Source of the DNA: Rhynchosporium graminicola | Taxonomy: Eukaryota > Ascomycota > Leotiomycetes > Helotiales > Ploettnerulaceae | Assembly: GCA_900074885.1 (NCBI GenBank) | Contig: FJUW01000046.1 | Span: 398,736-462,735, forward strand | Reading direction: 5' to 3' | Length of the DNA: 64,000 bases | Shown: piece by piece, positions 60,035 through 64,000 of the stretch | Numbering within the stretch: position 1 is the stretch's first letter | Layout of the letters: each line of letters opens with the position of its first letter | Position numbers and translations under genes: made by a program | Notes under the pieces: generated by a model | Told to the model about the DNA's origin: nothing | The model's database searches: none | The model's input: only the letters and a program-made list of their open reading frames with translations

Positions 60035-63000
60035 TTACCTCGCCCTATGCGAGCGGTGGTCCCTTCCTCGTCTATTCCTGCTCTTATCTTTGGGGAGCTC
60101 CAACGGAGTGTCCTTAAGCAGATCGGCAACTAATCGTAACAAGTAATCGTCTGTCGAGAGGATCCGCTCACCCCAAGCATTGATCTTGTCGTCCTCATCT
60201 ACTTCTATCACTTCGTCTATAGCTGGAGTTACGGCCGCACCTGATGCGGGGTCACCTTCTCGCGGAGTTCCAACTCCTGCTGGTGTCGCAGAAGTAGTTG
60301 CATTTTCGTCGAAATCCGCAGCGTCTGTCTGGACAATTTCACGCTCAGCGACTTTCGCTGCTGCAACGTCTTCTTGGTCCTCAGCCTGTGCAAGAACCTT
60401 CTGCACATCTCTATCATTGCTAGGTCCTGCTAGCAGACGATCCATGGCTGCATTGGCAGCAGCATCGCCATCGAGGAGCTCGGATTTCTCTCCTAGGACG
60501 TCGCGAACCGACATCTTGTTGAAATAGTCCGTTGTGAAGTCACCCTCTTGAATAACGACATCGTCGAGCATTTGCTTTTGGCTTGCCTTGCGAAGAATGT
60601 TGGCTTCAATGGTATGCTCCGACACCAATCGATAAATATGAACATCACGAGTCTGTCCAATACGATGACATCTGTCTTGACATTGTTTGTCCATGGCTGG
60701 ATTCCAATCGAGGTCGTAGAAGATGACAGTATCGGCTCCGGTAAGATTGATGCCTAGTCCTCCAGACCGAGTTGACAATATAAAAGCAAGAATGCGAGTG
60801 TCATTGTTGAAGCGATCTGTGAGGACTTGCCGCTGCTCAATCTTAGTCGAACCGTCGAGACGCAGGTATTTGTGTCCGTGAATGTTGAGGAACTGCTCCA
60901 GGATATCCAGTACTTTGGTCATTTGGGTAAAAATCAAAGCTCGATGACCGCCGGCTTCCAGTTTACGGAGTAATTTAGCCAGAGTCTGAAGTTTACCACA
61001 ATCATACTGAAGCAACCGTTTATCAGGAAATTGTATGGAAAGTCTCATGCGAGCATCATGGAAGGGATCGACTTTCGCGCTGGTGAGTGAGCTCTGAACA
61101 GTGCTCAGTCCTTTGGGGGACAAGATCATGGAGTTGATATCTCTTGCGACGACCGGAGGCGTCACACAAGCAAACTTCTGAATGGTGGTGTTGAGATCTT
61201 GCGACCTAGACTCCAGGGTTGGGATCATTGCCATCAGGCTCGGTGAGCGGTTTTCAAGCCAGGTCAACATTTGCGCTCGTTGAGTTGGACGAGGTTTCAA
61301 GGGTCTGTTGTTGATACCTAACGTGAGACTATTAAGAAGCTGGGTTCCGAATATTGGCTTCTGTTGACGCCTGAGAGCGTTAAGATATACGCAGTGCTGG
61401 AGTTCCTCGAATCTTCCCCACCTCGATGCACTTTCCAGATATGTGAGATTGGATTTCGCAGTCGACGGATCAAGGCTCGTCAAAGCATTCTGGGCCCGGA
61501 GGCGCTGAGCTTCACGCATGTCCATTAATACACGCTGAGCACTCAACGCGGCGCTCCGAGTCGTGATATTCCCAGACAGACGTTCAAGCTTCGTAGGAAC
61601 AAGGTTGAGAAATTCCAGGCTAGCCTTAGTCATAGGATCTTCACGAAGCAGGCGTCTTCGAACGAGTAGTTCCTTAATCTCAAAATCTGCGACGGCTGAT
61701 CTCTCCATTGGAAAGGAGGTCATGATTGCTCGCTCGACAAAGAGGTCGGGATGGTTGCAGACCTTCCTCAATTGCATCAAACAATTGATTATCGACAAGT
61801 AATTACCACCGGCCAACGTATCTCGTGTATCTCCCCGACTGAGGAATCCGTCGTACAACTCGCGCTGACGTTTAGACAAGCGACAAAACTCTACATGCTC
61901 ATATTTTGCTGGCATCTGCTTTTCCACGTCTGCCTTCAGTCTCCGGAGGAGATAAGGCCGCAAAAGTCTGTGGAGTTTGGTGATGATCCCTTTAGACTCG
62001 TCGTCCATCTGTTCACGGCCATGTTCAAGAATTTGTTCTGAAGGCTTTTTGAACCAATCTTGAAACTCTTTCAAGTCTGCAAATCCACCAACTCCCTGTC
62101 CTGTCCCATCGGATGGCATCAAAAAGTACAACAGAGACCACAGCTCAGTCAAATTGTTCTGAAGAGGGGTACCAGTGATAAGAAGCCGTGCTCTGGTATT
62201 AAAATTCAGCATAACTTGCCACCTCTGCGAGTTGAAGTTCTTGATATTGTGAGCCTCATCGAGAATCATGTAGTGCCATCGGCGACGTTTAAACACCTGT
62301 TGATCTTGGATGACAAGCTGATAAGAGGTGATGATAACGTTCCAAGCGTCGTCTGTTTTCCATCCCAAACGTTTTCTTTTACGTTCTTCTTGCGATCCAT
62401 AGTACGTCAGGATCTTAAAACCTGGACACCACTTTTTGAATTCCATTTCCCAGTTCAACATTACACTCGTCGGCACGATGACAAGGTGTGGGCCCCACAC
62501 TTGATGCTCACAAGCAAGATGAGCCAGTAGAGCGATTGTCTGAATTGTCTTGCCTAAACCCATTTCATCGGCGAGGATTCCATTGGTATTGTTCGCATAT
62601 AAGCCTGCAAGCCAATCCAACCCATAGTGTTGATACTCTCGCAGTGTTCCCCTCAGTAGAAATGGAACCTTTGTCTTCAGCTGGTTGCCAGGCTGCGGTG
62701 TGATCTGACGGCTTTGGTGAAGTTCGACAGACGATGCAGAATCAATATCAGACGGACGTGTTTCGGTGGTCCTTGGGGTTGGCTGGCTACTCCGATCTGG
62801 ACTCGTAGCGAGAAGTTCAGACGAAACATTTTTCAAAGAATTCGGACGGTTTGCCGAACTCGTGAGTCGCTGGACATCACCAGCCACCTCCTCTTGGTGG
62901 TTGATGACTTCCATTGCGTCGAATTCGGCATTGTCTTCGGCAGCAGAACCGGCGAATTGAGCCGCCTCAATGACATCGGGCACAAACGACACCTCCCTTT

Positions 63001-64000
63001 CGCCATCGACAGCATCAATTTCTGCCATCTCCGCCATCTCCGCCACGTCTGACGTACCAGAGGTATCTGCTCCATGCTCAATTGTGCCAAGCTCTACAGC
63101 CTTCAGCTCTGAAGGGGCAAGGAATCCGAGAAGCGAGGATTCGCCCATCTCCTCGTCCTTTTCATCACTAACATCATCATCTTCGTCTTCTTCGTCACTA
63201 TCGTGGTCTTCGTCACTCGATCCCATATCATCATCCATGTCGATTGACTCATCACTGTCGTCAACAATCTCTTCCAGAGCTGTCGATTTTATTTCCGCTC
63301 CTACTCCCGACTCAAAGGGTTGATTTTCGGTCGGATCAGCCATATCTTTCTCTACGGGCTCGGGATCGACAGTAGGGAGAGTAGCATATTTCTCTCGAAG
63401 TTGCTCAACGGTCAGATGCTCGTCATCTGCTGGTTCTATACGTGCTTCATCGGGTTCGGACTCAGTTTCTGACAAGTTGCTCTCCCGGTCATCATCGTGG
63501 CCATCTTGCGAAATATCGACATTATCAGTTATATCTGAAGCAGCGCTATCTTCTTCGTCGGTAGCCATGCCAGAATCTATCTGAGATCTTCGAGCCTCTA
63601 GCTTTTGCGTTGATATGTCCACAGCCTGACTGAGGGCTTTCCTCACTCGAGCTTGTTCCTGGGCATCCCACTCGAGCAACCGCCTCCGATTCACTTCCAC
63701 CTTGACACTTTCAAACATGATATCAAGAGTTTTCGTTACTAGCTTTTTATACCGGACCTTTTGAGCCTCTTCATTCTCAGCCTCGATTTCAGCCAGGGTC
63801 TTTGGTTGTCTTCGGTGCCATTCGGCAACACATGCATCCGCAAAACGCTTTGCCACGGCCCGGTGTTTCTTTTGCTCGATTAACATTAGTCTCCTGAACT
63901 CCAAGGCTGCTCTGATCGTATGGTCTAAGTGAGAATACTGCCGAGGAAGCTGATCGGTGGCCTCTGGTTGGTAGGCTGAGCATCTCTCCTCACTCAATAT
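60035..64000 (-). CDS. SWR1: Swr1 chromatin-remodelling ATPase (partial, N-terminus beyond window)
   Basis: Catalytic subunit of the SWR1 complex, which exchanges H2A for H2A.Z in nucleosomes. The C-terminal 1,320 residues or so are present and the frame is open to the window edge. Order: HSA domain (SHLDHTIRAALEFRRLMLIE ... KKHRAVAKRFADACVAEWHR); a long acidic linker with EEDEDDDVSDEKDEEMG; SNF2 helicase lobe 1 with LADEMGLGKTIQTIALLAHL, ILDEAHNIKNF and LLITGTPLQNNLTELWSLLY; the INO80/SWR-class insertion; and lobe 2 with RALIFTQMTKVLDILEQFL, LRLDGSTKIEQRQVLTDRFN and DRCHRIGQTRDVHIYRLVSE. The insertion and HSA domain indicate SWR1, not INO80. The tail is acidic then basic. Confidence 0.95.
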   Translation of the reverse strand: MLSEERCSAYQPEATDQLPRQYSHLDHTIRAALEFRRLMLIEQKKHRAVAKRFADACVAEWHRRQPKTLAEIEAENEEAQKVRYKKLVTKTLDIMFESVKVEVNRRRLLEWDAQEQARVRKALSQAVDISTQKLEARRSQIDSGMATDEEDSAASDITDNVDISQDGHDDDRESNLSETESEPDEARIEPADDEHLTVEQLREKYATLPTVDPEPVEKDMADPTENQPFESGVGAEIKSTALEEIVDDSDESIDMDDDMGSSDEDHDSDEEDEDDDVSDEKDEEMGESSLLGFLAPSELKAVELGTIEHGADTSGTSDVAEMAEMAEIDAVDGEREVSFVPDVIEAAQFAGSAAEDNAEFDAMEVINHQEEVAGDVQRLTSSANRPNSLKNVSSELLATSPDRSSQPTPRTTETRPSDIDSASSVELHQSRQITPQPGNQLKTKVPFLLRGTLREYQHYGLDWLAGLYANNTNGILADEMGLGKTIQTIALLAHLACEHQVWGPHLVIVPTSVMLNWEMEFKKWCPGFKILTYYGSQEERKRKRLGWKTDDAWNVIITSYQLVIQDQQVFKRRRWHYMILDEAHNIKNFNSQRWQVMLNFNTRARLLITGTPLQNNLTELWSLLYFLMPSDGTGQGVGGFADLKEFQDWFKKPSEQILEHGREQMDDESKGIITKLHRLLRPYLLRRLKADVEKQMPAKYEHVEFCRLSKRQRELYDGFLSRGDTRDTLAGGNYLSIINCLMQLRKVCNHPDLFVERAIMTSFPMERSAVADFEIKELLVRRRLLREDPMTKASLEFLNLVPTKLERLSGNITTRSAALSAQRVLMDMREAQRLRAQNALTSLDPSTAKSNLTYLESASRWGRFEELQHCVYLNALRRQQKPIFGTQLLNSLTLGINNRPLKPRPTQRAQMLTWLENRSPSLMAMIPTLESRSQDLNTTIQKFACVTPPVVARDINSMILSPKGLSTVQSSLTSAKVDPFHDARMRLSIQFPDKRLLQYDCGKLQTLAKLLRKLEAGGHRALIFTQMTKVLDILEQFLNIHGHKYLRLDGSTKIEQRQVLTDRFNNDTRILAFILSTRSGGLGINLTGADTVIFYDLDWNPAMDKQCQDRCHRIGQTRDVHIYRLVSEHTIEANILRKASQKQMLDDVVIQEGDFTTDYFNKMSVRDVLGEKSELLDGDAAANAAMDRLLAGPSNDRDVQKVLAQAEDQEDVAAAKVAEREIVQTDAADFDENATTSATPAGVGTPREGDPASGAAVTPAIDEVIEVDEDDKINAWGERILSTDDYLLRLVADLLKDTPLELPKDKSRNRRGRDHRSHRAR

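Overview
The window looks like nuclear DNA of a filamentous ascomycete (Pezizomycotina). The signs are short GT-AG introns of about 45-260 bp, CTAAC-like branch sites, single genes with their own UTRs and no operons, and a left edge whose CA/TG-poor, TA-rich composition is the scar of repeat-induced point mutation (RIP). The gene set suggests a leotiomycete-like fungus, but that placement is inference only. Almost all recognised genes are conserved eukaryotic housekeeping genes.

Layout: 1-2870 is a RIP-degraded Ty3/gypsy retrotransposon tail (RNase H, integrase, chromodomain-like end, probable LTR). 3385-5270 is a broken fungal transcription-factor gene. 6254-7601 encodes a mitoferrin-type carrier. 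9832-11959 encodes a possible fusion of an OrsD-like C2H2 module with a fungal transcription-factor domain, divergent from an SDR gene at 12967-13971. After 3.3 kb without a clear gene comes a folliculin/Lst7 homologue (17265-18701).

The middle (20-40 kb) is gene-dense and core: RPT3 (26S proteasome), an unrecognised small gene, MIS14/NSL1 (kinetochore), TRM10, MSH2, GRC3, RPA34, serine hydroxymethyltransferase, an HNH-domain protein and a haloacid-dehalogenase-like protein. Several pairs are head to head: RPT3/unknown, TRM10/MSH2, GRC3/RPA34 and HNH/HAD. GRC3 and RPA34 both serve ribosomal RNA production and share a 199-bp intergenic region.

The right part has a bZIP factor with an uncertain C-terminus, a SUN-family cell-wall protein, a 4.7-kb gene desert full of microsatellites and TACCTA/GTACAGTAC motifs, a quinone-oxidoreductase-like MDR enzyme, TRS130 (TRAPPII), a wax-synthase-like acyltransferase and the C-terminal 1,320 residues of SWR1 running off the edge.

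Gene ends were refined by splice-site reading. For SHM2, HNH, HAD, bZIP, SUN, MDR, TRS130, MBOAT, MIS14 and the OrsD-TF model the summed exon lengths are divisible by three. I found no convincing new system. The OrsD-TF fusion, the GRC3/RPA34 shared promoter and the bZIP tail are the best leads.
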